Assembly: GCA_031274035.1 (NCBI GenBank)
Contig: JAISQR010000488.1
Location: 1-40,328 of the forward strand
Direction of reading: 5' to 3'
Origin: Treponema sp.
GTDB lineage: Bacteria; Spirochaetota; Spirochaetia; Treponematales; Breznakiellaceae
DNA length: 40,328 nucleotides
The position numbers and the translations under genes are program-made. Below, in pieces: positions 18,511 through 28,294 of this stretch (its first letter is position 1; the number at the start of each line of letters is the position of its first letter). The notes beneath the pieces were generated by a model. The model ran no database searches, had not been told where the DNA came from, and saw only the letters and a list, made by a program, of their open reading frames with translations.

Positions 18511-18707
18511 GTTCGTAAAAAGTTATGTATCCGCTTCCTTTACCCGCAAAGGGGCTTCCATACTGTTCTTTAAATTTCAAAAAAGTATCGGTTTTTAACA
18601 CAATAAATACTATTAGCAGGCTCTATTTGCCGGTTAATTAGGAAAAATCTTGCATTTTTTGCTATTCCGGTATGTAATTATAAAGATACAGAATGAGGAG
18701 TTGAACA

Positions 18708-19625
18708 ATGATCTACGAAGATTCTTTATTCTTTGATAAAGGATACGCAATACTGATAAATAACGAATCCTCCCCATTGTATTATTTTTTTGATTATGAT
18801 GAGCGGGATTATAGTATCAATATGGAATTTCAGCATTTCCATCACTTTTACGAAATTTTCATTTCCCTTGATGAAAAGGCTTCCCATATTATTGAAGGCG
18901 ATTATTATGCCCTGGAAAAATATGATATGGTGTTGCTGCGCCCCGCGTTGCTGCATAAAAGCGTATACCCCGCAAGGAAACCGCGGAAGCGGCTTATTAT
19001 CAATTTCTCCGTTCCCCCTAATATTACGGGGCTTGAACAATCTATATCTACCGTACTGTCTGTTTTTGACGGCAAGATGCCTATTTACCGGTTTCCCCCG
19101 CCAATCAGAACGCAGCTATTTTCCCCTCTCAACGATATCTTTATCCTGGGGAAACAACGCCGGCCTCAGTATGAATTGATTATACACAGTAAATTTCAGG
19201 AATTTCTCTGGCTCCTTTCAACCCACCGGAGGAATAATCTCTATAAGCCCCGGCAGCCGATAGATTCCATCACCCATAAGATATATGTCATTACCAGTTA
19301 TATTCATACAAATTATCAAACCCCCTTATCCCTGGATATAATTGCGGAACGGTTTTTTATTAGTCCCTATTATCTTTCCCATCAGTTTAAAAAGATTACC
19401 GGTTTCACCATGATACATTATATCCAGATGACCAGGGTACAGAATGCCCAGCAGCTTTTATTATATACAGAAATGAAGGTAAAAGATATTACCGAACAGT
19501 GCGGTTTTACTAGTTTCTCCCAGTTCAACCGGGTGTTTAAAAAATTTTGTTATTTTTCACCTTTGGAATACCGTAAAAAAAGACAAGAAATGCAACAAAT
19601 TAATCAAAATCAAACAATTTATTAA
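18708..19625 (+). CDS. AraC family transcriptional regulator
   Basis: C-terminal two-HTH domain: ITSYIHTNYQTPLSLDIIAERFFISPYYLSHQFKKITGFTMIHYIQMTRVQNAQQLLLYTEMKVKDITEQCGFTSFSQFNRVFKKF. Confidence 0.93.
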   Translation: MIYEDSLFFDKGYAILINNESSPLYYFFDYDERDYSINMEFQHFHHFYEIFISLDEKASHIIEGDYYALEKYDMVLLRPALLHKSVYPARKPRKRLIINFSVPPNITGLEQSISTVLSVFDGKMPIYRFPPPIRTQLFSPLNDIFILGKQRRPQYELIIHSKFQEFLWLLSTHRRNNLYKPRQPIDSITHKIYVITSYIHTNYQTPLSLDIIAERFFISPYYLSHQFKKITGFTMIHYIQMTRVQNAQQLLLYTEMKVKDITEQCGFTSFSQFNRVFKKFCYFSPLEYRKKRQEMQQINQNQTIY

Positions 19626-19695
19626 TAGCTTATTGCCGTCAGGGGGTATAAAATTATTTTTAATGCAATTCTATAACGTTCAGGAGGAAAAATCT

Positions 19696-21657
19696 ATGAA
19701 GAAAATAACGATGTTCCTGTTAAGCCTGTCTGTGTATACCGGTGTGCTTTTCGCCGGCGGCGGGGCTCAAGGCAGCGCCGGATCTCAGGGCGCAAGTCCG
19801 GCGGGCGCGGCCCATCTGGAAGCGCCAAATTTGGCGCAGCAGGTAGCGGCGGGGACCTTGCCTTCTCTTGACAAACGCCTGCCTGTGCCAAGTGATGTCA
19901 TGGTAGAGCCCATGCAGGGCACGGGCGCCTATGGGGACCACTTAACCTTTGCCTTCCAAGGCCGGACCAGTCAATGGTTTTACGGCATGATTGGTGAAGA
20001 ACCTCTGTTCCGCTTTACCCTTCAGGGTACGGTGGAACCCAATGCGGCAAAGGGCTATACCGTAAACGCCAATGCTACCGAATACACTATCTACCTCCGT
20101 CAGGGGATGAAGTGGTCCGACGGCGTCCCCTTTACCGCGGACGACTGCATCTTCTTTTATGAAAAGATGATCCTGCCCCGCACCTTTGGAAACGCCATCT
20201 ATAACTGCTACTACAGTACCAATCCTACAACCAAGGAACGCACCCTCTGTACCATGGAAAAGGTGAACGATTATGAATTTAAGGTAAAGTTTGCCGATCC
20301 AAGCCCCAATTTCCTGGAACTGGTAGCCATTGACACCAAGTGGATGTTTGCTCCCGCTCATTACTACAAGAAGCTGCTCCCCGAATTTATTGGGGAAGCC
20401 GCGGCCGCGGCTAAGGCCAAAGAACTGGGTTTTGCCGATGTGGCGGCTATGGGACGCCAGACAGGGTACTATCACTGGAACAATATCGACCGTCCCCAGA
20501 TACGGCCCTGGATTGTAACCAACGATGTGGATTCGGAGTTTATGATCATGCGGCGGAACCCCTACTACTGGAAGACCGACGCCGAGGGCAGGCAGCTTCC
20601 CTACATAGATGAACTCCATTTTGTCCGTTACGCCGACGAGAATCAGCGGGTGCTGATGGTTATGTCCGGGGACATCGACATTGCGCCGGGCCTCCCCTAT
20701 ACCAGCATTGCGGCCTTGAAGCAGAACGAACGGCAGGGCGGTTACCGGCTCTTAACCTGGAACAACCTGAATTGGTCCGGCAATGGCAATCTGGTATTTA
20801 ACCAGAGTTCGGAGGACCCCAAGCTCCGTTCTCTTTTCGCAAATCGTGAATTCCGTCATGCCATATCCATTGCGGCAGACCGGAAAGAAATGGCGGCTCT
20901 GGTAGCTGACGGCTGGGCCGTACCCCGCCAGGCATCCCCCAGCGAAGAAGGGATGGGCTATTCTAAAGCCTGGGCTGAAAAATGGACCGAGTACAATCCC
21001 CAGGAAGCAAAACGCCTTTTAGAACAAAGTGTAGGGCTTAGGATGGGTTCCGACGGGTATTACACCTTCCCCGACGGCAGCCGCCTGGCCCTGGAGATCA
21101 TGTCATCCGACAGCAGCGCGGAAGCCGCCAGGGCAGCGGAACTTTTGACCGAGAAATACCTCAAGAATATCGGTATCAGGGCCTCTTTCTCCGTTCGGGA
21201 TCGGGCCTATATTGATGAGCAGACACGGGCAAATAAACTGAATATAGTTATGAATTCTAATTACAGCATCAATACCATCAATATTGCCCTGCGGCCCGAC
21301 AGCCTGGTTCCGGTGCGGAATAATCACTCCCCCTGGTATGGAGCTTTCGGCACCTGGTTTGCCACTAACGGCGAAGGCGGGGAAGCCCCCACCGGAGAGA
21401 TACTTAGGCTTATCAACCTGTACCGGGATATGTCAGCGGCGACTTCCAAGGCGCAGATCAACCAGATAGCCCTCCAGATGCTCAAAGTTCATGAGGAGAA
21501 TCTCTGGGAAATCGGGTTCCTGTCCCCTACCCCCACACTGGTAACGGTAAACAATGATCTGAGGAATTTCCTGGAAAAGGGCCTCTGGTGTGATGAGTTC
21601 CGTCAGTTGGGCATCGCCCATCCGGCGGTTTTCTACCTTGCCAAGGATAAAAAATAA
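19696..21657 (+). CDS. Oligopeptide-type ABC transporter substrate-binding protein (family 5)
   Basis: Signal peptide, then SBP family 5 pattern (YTIYLRQGMKWSDGVPFTADDCIFFYEKM, FRHAISIAADRKEMAALV). Start reset to the ATG after aggagg (19696). Confidence 0.92.
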   Translation: MKKITMFLLSLSVYTGVLFAGGGAQGSAGSQGASPAGAAHLEAPNLAQQVAAGTLPSLDKRLPVPSDVMVEPMQGTGAYGDHLTFAFQGRTSQWFYGMIGEEPLFRFTLQGTVEPNAAKGYTVNANATEYTIYLRQGMKWSDGVPFTADDCIFFYEKMILPRTFGNAIYNCYYSTNPTTKERTLCTMEKVNDYEFKVKFADPSPNFLELVAIDTKWMFAPAHYYKKLLPEFIGEAAAAAKAKELGFADVAAMGRQTGYYHWNNIDRPQIRPWIVTNDVDSEFMIMRRNPYYWKTDAEGRQLPYIDELHFVRYADENQRVLMVMSGDIDIAPGLPYTSIAALKQNERQGGYRLLTWNNLNWSGNGNLVFNQSSEDPKLRSLFANREFRHAISIAADRKEMAALVADGWAVPRQASPSEEGMGYSKAWAEKWTEYNPQEAKRLLEQSVGLRMGSDGYYTFPDGSRLALEIMSSDSSAEAARAAELLTEKYLKNIGIRASFSVRDRAYIDEQTRANKLNIVMNSNYSINTINIALRPDSLVPVRNNHSPWYGAFGTWFATNGEGGEAPTGEILRLINLYRDMSAATSKAQINQIALQMLKVHEENLWEIGFLSPTPTLVTVNNDLRNFLEKGLWCDEFRQLGIAHPAVFYLAKDKK

Positions 21658-21715
21658 CCCTTTCCGCAAACCCCTACAGGACGGCTCTTCCCTCCGTTCT
21701 GGGGGAAAGGGTTAT
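21654..21715 (+). promoter_or_regulatory. Nested stem-loop between SBP and first permease gene
   Basis: Outer 12-bp perfect stem ATAACCCTTTCC (21654-21665) / GGAAAGGGTTAT (21704-21715), plus inner caggacgg/ccgttctg stem with one G-U pair. The SBP stop codon lies in the outer stem. Confidence 0.6.
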
Positions 21716-21769
21716 CCGCCGGGGCGTTCCTGTACCATAGGGATAGTTCGTTTTTAATCCGGGGTAAAT

Positions 21770-22777
21770 ATGCAGTTGCTAAAATACATAGGCCGAAGAA
21801 TACTTATGATGATCCCTACGGTGTTTATCATGTCGTTTGTTGTGTTTTTTATTATCCAACTGCCGCCGGGGGATTTTATTTCCGGTTATATTGCACGGAT
21901 GACCGCCCAAGGTGAAATTTTTTCTTCCGAAATGATCGCCGAGATGCGGACCTCCTACGGCCTGGATCGTCCCTGGTATATTCAATATTTTTATTGGATA
22001 AAGGGAATCATTCTTGAAGGAGACTTTGGATATTCCTTTTCCTATTACCGCCCTGTCTGGAGTGTTATCATGGACCGCCTGGGGCTTACGGTGGCGGTAT
22101 CCCTTATTACTATGCTCTTTACCTACCTTGTATCCCTGCCCATCGGTATCTACAGCGCGAATCATCAGTATTCCCCCGGAGATTATCTTGTAACGTTTAT
22201 TGGATTCATCGGCATGGCGGCGCCGAATTTTTTATTGGCTATCATTTTGATGTATATGATGTATAAGTGGACCGGCGTTGCCTATGTCGGACTTTTTAGC
22301 CAGGAGATGTTGCAGAATGGCTTGCACTGGTATAATTTTCCTGAATTTTTACGGCGTATGATCCTGCCCCTCATTGTGATCGGTACTTCCGGCACCTGCG
22401 GGGTAATTCGGACGATCCGCGCCCAGATGCTGGATGAACAGTCGAAACAATACACTCTAACGGCCAGGGCCAAGGGGGTTTCGGAACGGAAGATAACCTA
22501 TAAGTATTGCCTCCGTGCGGCGCTCAATCCGGTAGTAAGCGGTTTGGCGACCTCCCTGTCGGGAATTTTTACCGGATCGACGATAACCGCCATCGTGATG
22601 AACCTTGCCATCCAGGGGCCGGTGCTGTATACGGCTCTGCTGAATCAGGATATGTACCTGGCCGGTACTATTCTTCTGGTACAGGCTTTTTTAATAGTTA
22701 TTGGAACCTTTATTTCCGACATTATTCTGGGCATTTTAGACCCGAAGATCCGCTTTGAACAGTTGCACGAGGCGTAA
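21770..22777 (+). CDS. Peptide ABC transporter permease (OppB/DppB-like)
   Basis: N-terminus LLKYIGRRILMMIPTVFIMSFVVFFIIQLPPGDF and C-terminal EQSKQYTLTARAKGVSERKITYKYCLRAALNPV. Confidence 0.93.
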   Translation: MQLLKYIGRRILMMIPTVFIMSFVVFFIIQLPPGDFISGYIARMTAQGEIFSSEMIAEMRTSYGLDRPWYIQYFYWIKGIILEGDFGYSFSYYRPVWSVIMDRLGLTVAVSLITMLFTYLVSLPIGIYSANHQYSPGDYLVTFIGFIGMAAPNFLLAIILMYMMYKWTGVAYVGLFSQEMLQNGLHWYNFPEFLRRMILPLIVIGTSGTCGVIRTIRAQMLDEQSKQYTLTARAKGVSERKITYKYCLRAALNPVVSGLATSLSGIFTGSTITAIVMNLAIQGPVLYTALLNQDMYLAGTILLVQAFLIVIGTFISDIILGILDPKIRFEQLHEA

Positions 22778-22779
22778 AC

Positions 22780-23886
22780 ATGGCGAAGAAAAAAGAAAAG
22801 GTCAGGGATGAATCCTGGTATCTGGCATCCCAATGGACTTTGATGGGACGCAAGCTGATGAAACATAGACTTGCGAAGCTCAGTCTTGTGATGTTAACGC
22901 TTCTCTATCTTACGGCAGCCCTTGGTAATTTTCTGGCGCCCTCAGATCTGGTTGCGTACAATGCCGATACAAAAGACGCGCCCCCGACGAAGGTTCATCT
23001 ATTCCACGAAGGTAAATTTATCGGCCCCTTTGTATACGGGTTAAGCTCCGAGCGGAATATGGAAACCTTCCTGCGGGAATATGTGGAAAAAAAAGATGAG
23101 ATATATAAACTCAAATTCTTTGTCCGGGGGCCGGTCTATAAGCTGTGGGGATTATTCCGCACCAACCGTCATTTATTTGGAGTTGAAGAAGGCGGGCATC
23201 TCTTTTTCTTCGGCACCGATTCCATGGGGCGGGATCTGTTTTCACGGATGATCCTGGGCAGCCAAATATCTCTGACTATACCCTTTGCAGGCGCCTTTAT
23301 TAGTTTTGCTCTGGGTATCCTTATCGGTTCCATATCAGGGTATTTGGGGGGAGTAGTTGACACCTTGATCCAGCGGGTCATTGAGGTGCTTTCTTCCTTT
23401 CCGAGTATTCCGCTGTGGATGGCCCTTTCCGCCGCGATACCGCCGGATATTCCGGTAGTACGGATGTATTTATACATAACCGTTATTATATCGTTTCTGT
23501 CCTGGACAAATCTTGCCCGTGTAGTGCGGGGAAGGTTTATTTCCCTCAAGAAAGAGGATTTTGTTACGGCGGCGAAACTGGCGGGGCTTGAGGATTTTAT
23601 GATCGTTATCAAACATCTGATCCCCGGGTTTATGAGTTATCTTATCGTGAATCTGACATTGGCCATACCGGGCATGATCATCGGAGAAACCTCAATGAGC
23701 TTTCTGGGTTTGGGTATCCGGTCGCCGGCGACGAGTTGGGGCGTACTATTGCAGGAAGCCCAGGATATATCGAGTATTGCAACATTCCCCTGGCGGCTTA
23801 TCCCCCTGTTTGCGGTTATTGTTACGGTACTGTCGTTCAACTTTCTGGGGGACGGGCTGCGGGATGCGGCGGACCCTTACAAGTAA
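22780..23886 (+). CDS. Peptide ABC transporter permease (OppC/DppC-like)
   Basis: FFFGTDSMGRDLFSRMILGSQISLTI and EDFVTAAKLAGLEDFMIVIKHLIPGF. Confidence 0.93.
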   Translation: MAKKKEKVRDESWYLASQWTLMGRKLMKHRLAKLSLVMLTLLYLTAALGNFLAPSDLVAYNADTKDAPPTKVHLFHEGKFIGPFVYGLSSERNMETFLREYVEKKDEIYKLKFFVRGPVYKLWGLFRTNRHLFGVEEGGHLFFFGTDSMGRDLFSRMILGSQISLTIPFAGAFISFALGILIGSISGYLGGVVDTLIQRVIEVLSSFPSIPLWMALSAAIPPDIPVVRMYLYITVIISFLSWTNLARVVRGRFISLKKEDFVTAAKLAGLEDFMIVIKHLIPGFMSYLIVNLTLAIPGMIIGETSMSFLGLGIRSPATSWGVLLQEAQDISSIATFPWRLIPLFAVIVTVLSFNFLGDGLRDAADPYK

Positions 23887-23898
23887 GCGGAGGCGGTG

Positions 23899-24918
23899 AT
23901 GGCGGAGACACGGGAACCGAAAAAGGTGCTGGAGGTAAAAAATCTGACGATTACGATACCGATGGATGAAGGGCTGCTGACGCCGGTTCGGGGGGTAACA
24001 TTTTCCATATCGGAAGGGGAAGTTCTGGGGCTTGTAGGGGAATCGGGCTGCGGGAAAAGCCTAACGAGTAAGGCCGTTCTTGGTATTAATGAAAAAAAAT
24101 GCAAGACCCAGGGGGAAATACTTTTCACCAAAGAGGATCAGATTCTGGATTTGCTTAAACTGAAGTATGGGAGCGAGGAGATACGGAATATCCGCGGCAA
24201 AAACGCCTCGATGATTTTTCAGGAACCTATGATAGCTTTTCATCCGATGTATACGGTGGGTTCCCAGATAAATGAATGTACCCTGCTCCATATTACAAAG
24301 GATAAAAAGAAAGCAAAAGAATTATCTCTTGATATGATGAAACGTGTAGGGATTGCGAACGCGGAAAGGCGGTATAATCAATATCCCCATGAATTTTCCG
24401 GCGGTATGCTCCAGCGGGCGCTTATTGCGATGGCTCTGGTATGCCGTCCTTCGCTGCTTATCGCGGATGAACCGACAACAGCCCTGGATGTTACGATACA
24501 GGCGCAGATACTTGAATTGATGAAACAGCTCCAGGAAGAATTCCGCATGGCAATTCTGTTCATCACCCACGATTTAGGTATCGTGGCGCAGATGTGCGGC
24601 AGGGTTTCGGTAATGTATCTGGGGCAAATAGTTGAAGAAGCTCCGGTCCGGGAGATATACAAGAATCCCAGGCATCCCTATACCCAGGGCCTTATCGCGT
24701 CGGTGCACAGGGTAGGAACCCACAGTCAGGAAAAGCTGTATTCGATAGAGGGGACGGTGCCGCTTGCGCTGAATATACCGGCGCGCTGCGGATTTTACGA
24801 GCGTTGCGGAAAACACATTGAGGGTTTGTGCGATTGCAGGGAACCGCCTGTAAAGGATATGGAAAAAGGCCATCGGGTATGCTGTTTTCTGTACGGAGAG
24901 GAGGCGAAGCGTGGCTGA
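23899..24918 (+). CDS. Peptide ABC transporter ATP-binding protein (OppD-like)
   Basis: Walker A GESGCGKS, EFSGGMLQRALIAMAL, LLIADEPTTALDVTIQAQ, cysteine-rich C-terminus. Confidence 0.93.
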   Translation: MAETREPKKVLEVKNLTITIPMDEGLLTPVRGVTFSISEGEVLGLVGESGCGKSLTSKAVLGINEKKCKTQGEILFTKEDQILDLLKLKYGSEEIRNIRGKNASMIFQEPMIAFHPMYTVGSQINECTLLHITKDKKKAKELSLDMMKRVGIANAERRYNQYPHEFSGGMLQRALIAMALVCRPSLLIADEPTTALDVTIQAQILELMKQLQEEFRMAILFITHDLGIVAQMCGRVSVMYLGQIVEEAPVREIYKNPRHPYTQGLIASVHRVGTHSQEKLYSIEGTVPLALNIPARCGFYERCGKHIEGLCDCREPPVKDMEKGHRVCCFLYGEEAKRG

Positions 24919-25921
24919 GAGCATACTGAGGGTAGAGCATATTACAAAGGTATTTCAGTCCGCCAAGACAAGTATCCGCGCGCTTGAGGATGTGAGTTTT
25001 GATATAGGGAAAGGTGAAACCATAGGCATTGTAGGAGAATCGGGGTGCGGGAAGACGACCCTGGGCAGGTGTATTGTACGGGCAATAGAGGCAACTTCGG
25101 GAAATGTCTATTATACCCCATCGGGGGGAGAAACAGTGGACTTTCTCAAGGTTGACCGCCGGGGAATGAGGGGTATACGGAAAGATATCCAGATGATCTT
25201 TCAGGATCCCTATTCATCGCTGGACCCCCGGATGACGGTTTTCGATATAATCTCCGAACCCCTTAAAGCAAATTACCGGAGGATGCCCAAGGCCGAAGTA
25301 GAACGGCAGGTCATTGACGCGGCGGCGAAGACAGGCTTAAATACAAGTTATCTGAAACGGTATCCCCATGCGTTTTCCGGGGGCCAGCGGCAGCGGATAG
25401 GAATTGCGCGGGCGCTGATCCTTAATCCGAATATCATTGTCTGCGATGAAGCGGTGTCCGCCTTGGATGTATCTATCCAGGCTCAGGTTATCAATCTGCT
25501 TAAAAGTCTCCAGCGGGAAATGGAATTGACGTATATATTTATCAGTCATGATCTATCGGTGGTGGAGTATATTTCCGACCGCGTAGGGGTGATGTATCTA
25601 GGAAAGATGATGGAATACGCAGAGACGGTAGAATTGTACAGCCGTCCGAAGCATCCGTATACGGAGGCATTGTTGTCCGCGGTACCCATTGCCGACCCGG
25701 ATATAGCGGTAAAACGGCTGCCCCTGGCAGGGGAGATACCGAATCCGGCAAATCCTCCTTCGGGCTGTTTTTTCCATCCTCGATGCGGTTATGGTATTGA
25801 TGTATGCCGCAAGAAAACGCCGGTGTTTACCAATTGCGGGAATGGGCATTTCAGCGCCTGCCACCGTTCCGCCGAACTGCAACTTAGAGGCATCAATTAT
25901 AACAATGAAGGCAGGGTGTAA
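24911..25921 (+). CDS. Peptide ABC transporter ATP-binding protein (OppF-like)
   Basis: Walker A GESGCGKTTLGR, FSGGQRQRIGIARAL, IIVCDEAVSALDVSIQAQ, C-terminal GCFFHPRCGYGIDVCRKKTP. 8-nt overlap with the upstream gene. Confidence 0.93.
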   Translation: MAESILRVEHITKVFQSAKTSIRALEDVSFDIGKGETIGIVGESGCGKTTLGRCIVRAIEATSGNVYYTPSGGETVDFLKVDRRGMRGIRKDIQMIFQDPYSSLDPRMTVFDIISEPLKANYRRMPKAEVERQVIDAAAKTGLNTSYLKRYPHAFSGGQRQRIGIARALILNPNIIVCDEAVSALDVSIQAQVINLLKSLQREMELTYIFISHDLSVVEYISDRVGVMYLGKMMEYAETVELYSRPKHPYTEALLSAVPIADPDIAVKRLPLAGEIPNPANPPSGCFFHPRCGYGIDVCRKKTPVFTNCGNGHFSACHRSAELQLRGINYNNEGRV

Positions 25922-25927
25922 GTAACT

Positions 25928-26518
25928 ATGGAAAAACAGATTATCCTTTTTATTGACAGCGGAGACACCCTTATAGATGAAGGAACCGAGGTTCGGGATG
26001 ACGAAGGCGTCGTGATCAAGGCGGATCTGATAGCGGGGGCCGGCGAAGCTCTGCGCTTGATCCATGACGAGGGGTATACCATTGCCTTGGTTGCGGACGG
26101 AAACACCCCTTCGTTTGATAATGTTTATGCCCAACACAGACTGCGTTATTGTTTTGACGCATGGGTTATTTCAGAAACCGTAGGCTTTCAGAAACCGGCG
26201 CCGCAGATGTTCCGCACCGCTATGGATCAGCTTATGCTGTCCGATACCGACAAGAACCGGATCGTTATGGTAGGAAACAACCTGCGCAGGGATATTCCGG
26301 GGGCAAACCGCTTCGGTATTGTTTCTGTATGGCTCGACTGGTCCCCCCGTTATCCCCGTGAAAGCCGGGGGGAAGATGAGATACCTGATTATGTTATTCA
26401 TTCACCCTGTGAACTGCCGTCCCTGCTGCAAAACCTGGAAGAAGCCGTCAATAGGGGTGAAGCGTTAAAAAAAACCGGATTTTCCGCAGATCAGATACAG
26501 AAAGTTCAACTTCAATAA
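25928..26518 (+). CDS. HAD family hydrolase
   Basis: ILFIDSGDTLIDEG (degenerate DxDxT-like motif), VISETVGFQKPAPQMFRTAM, VMVGNNLRRDIPGANRFGI. Confidence 0.8.
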   Translation: MEKQIILFIDSGDTLIDEGTEVRDDEGVVIKADLIAGAGEALRLIHDEGYTIALVADGNTPSFDNVYAQHRLRYCFDAWVISETVGFQKPAPQMFRTAMDQLMLSDTDKNRIVMVGNNLRRDIPGANRFGIVSVWLDWSPRYPRESRGEDEIPDYVIHSPCELPSLLQNLEEAVNRGEALKKTGFSADQIQKVQLQ

Positions 26519-26626
26519 ATCTTCCGCCGTTTTTATTTCCAGGGATCGCTGTAGCGCTCCCAGTGCTTTCGCCTTTTCTTTCCACCCCTCCGGCATCACT
26601 TGTACTAAATTTTCAAAACTTGCGTG

Positions 26627-26855
26627 TTGCGCCACGTTAAAAACTGACCATGCATAAGTCTAAATCCTGTATAGATATAGACTTAGAATATGCCTATTTT
26701 GATATACATGCTGGTTTTTGACCCTTTCCTAAGTCTTTATCCTGCCTAGAATTAGCTTTTGCTTAATTCCTTGTAAAATAACAACTTAGACCACATTGGG
26801 TTAGATTTTTACGTGGCGCATTCATTTCTCCATGGTTAGATTTAACGTGGCGCAA
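26627..26855. repeat. Small inverted-end element, possible IS remnant or MITE
   Basis: Perfect 14-bp inverted pair TTGCGCCACGTTAA (26627-26640) / TTAACGTGGCGCAA (26842-26855), extending imperfectly toward ctgaccatg/catggttag. Third related copy ttagatttttacgtggcgca at 26801-26820. No ORF inside. Confidence 0.55.
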
Positions 26856-26952
26856 TTCGACTTGTTGACAAAAGGGCGCAGTATACGTTAAACTAATTTA
26901 TTAGAGGTTTAGAAATACTCCTCCTCTGTCTTTGGGTAAGGGGCCTTACACC

Positions 26953-28293
26953 ATGGAAATAGCTTGTAAGTATCAAAACAAAGTCATATTAACCGGCGTT
27001 TTTCTTTTATGTATTGCATTGCCGGAAATATATTCACAGGATATGCTCGCCTCCAATGAAATTGGGGTAGATTATTATATTGCTCAGGTTGCTTATGATA
27101 CATCTGGTTCCGGTGGATATCAACTGGTAACTGATTCCAGTATACAGGAGGGGATTGCGTATCTCCAAATTGGATTTCAAGCTCCTCCTGAATACCATAG
27201 CAAACCCTCACTCAATGTAGTTGCTTCTCCGTCCGTACCGCCGGTTACTATTTTTGGACTGGAAGAACCGGTTCCCTTGCCGGCTTCTTTGCCTCCTTCC
27301 GCTTCCAGTTCCAAAAACCTCTGTTTTGTCATTGATAGAAGCGGTTCTATGGAAGGTAAGAGGCTTGCCCTGGTTAAAGAGATGTTCCGTAATATTATGA
27401 ACGATATCAAGGGACAAGATTTTATTTCGGTGGTTATCTTTAATAATACCGCTGAAGTTTTGATTGAACCGCGGCATATACGTTCTCAGCAAGATCGTAA
27501 CGAATGTATTGCAAAAATTGATGCTTTACAGGCACATAATGGCACTCAGATTTATGAGGGTATAAAGTTTGGGTATCAAGCAATTGAACGTAACTACCAG
27601 AATGGTTATATTAACCGGGTGCTGTTGCTCACTGACGGGGACGGTCAGGATGATAAAGATAAGGTGCTGAACCTGGTAAGGGAAAAACATGACAGACAAA
27701 ATATAACAACTATTTCGACTATTGCGTTGAGCGCCGCCGCCGCATCTAATTTTATGGCACAGATAGCCGATTCAGGGGGCGGTCTTTCAATATCGGTTAA
27801 AAATTTTGCCTCCGATGATCCAATAGATTCAAAACCCGCAATTGACTGGTTGATAAGCGCTGATAAAAAAGAACTGCTACAGGCAAGGGAGAATTTACAG
27901 AATACGAGTCGTTCTGGGGTGCTTATGCAAGATACTATTGTATCAACAACATGGAATGTAACAATCACTGCGGCTTTAGATACTAATGTACAGGTGCTTG
28001 AAGCAGGGGCTGTCCGTGACAGAACCGGCAACAGGATTACCTATGCGCTTACACTGCACAACCGGGAGTATAAAACCATCATGCTTACTCTGAATATCAA
28101 TAAAGCGGCGTATGATCATTCGGTTTTAGGCCGCCTTTCAGTTGAGAGTAATGATAGCGATGGAAATTCATATACAAGAGATTATGCAATTACCTTGAGG
28201 AATGAAACCGAAAGGCAATCTACCGCTCTTCCCAATACATCGGGCTTAGTAAACCGTACGGTTATCATACACAACTATTACAGGACATATTAA
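26953..28293 (+). CDS. Secreted vWA domain protein
   Basis: Signal-like N-terminus; vWA MIDAS LCFVIDRSGSMEGKRLALVKEMF...VVIFNNTAEVLIEP...RVLLLTDGDGQDD. ATG at 26953 chosen over TTG at 26932. Confidence 0.82.
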   Translation: MEIACKYQNKVILTGVFLLCIALPEIYSQDMLASNEIGVDYYIAQVAYDTSGSGGYQLVTDSSIQEGIAYLQIGFQAPPEYHSKPSLNVVASPSVPPVTIFGLEEPVPLPASLPPSASSSKNLCFVIDRSGSMEGKRLALVKEMFRNIMNDIKGQDFISVVIFNNTAEVLIEPRHIRSQQDRNECIAKIDALQAHNGTQIYEGIKFGYQAIERNYQNGYINRVLLLTDGDGQDDKDKVLNLVREKHDRQNITTISTIALSAAAASNFMAQIADSGGGLSISVKNFASDDPIDSKPAIDWLISADKKELLQARENLQNTSRSGVLMQDTIVSTTWNVTITAALDTNVQVLEAGAVRDRTGNRITYALTLHNREYKTIMLTLNINKAAYDHSVLGRLSVESNDSDGNSYTRDYAITLRNETERQSTALPNTSGLVNRTVIIHNYYRTY

Positions 28294-28294
28294 T

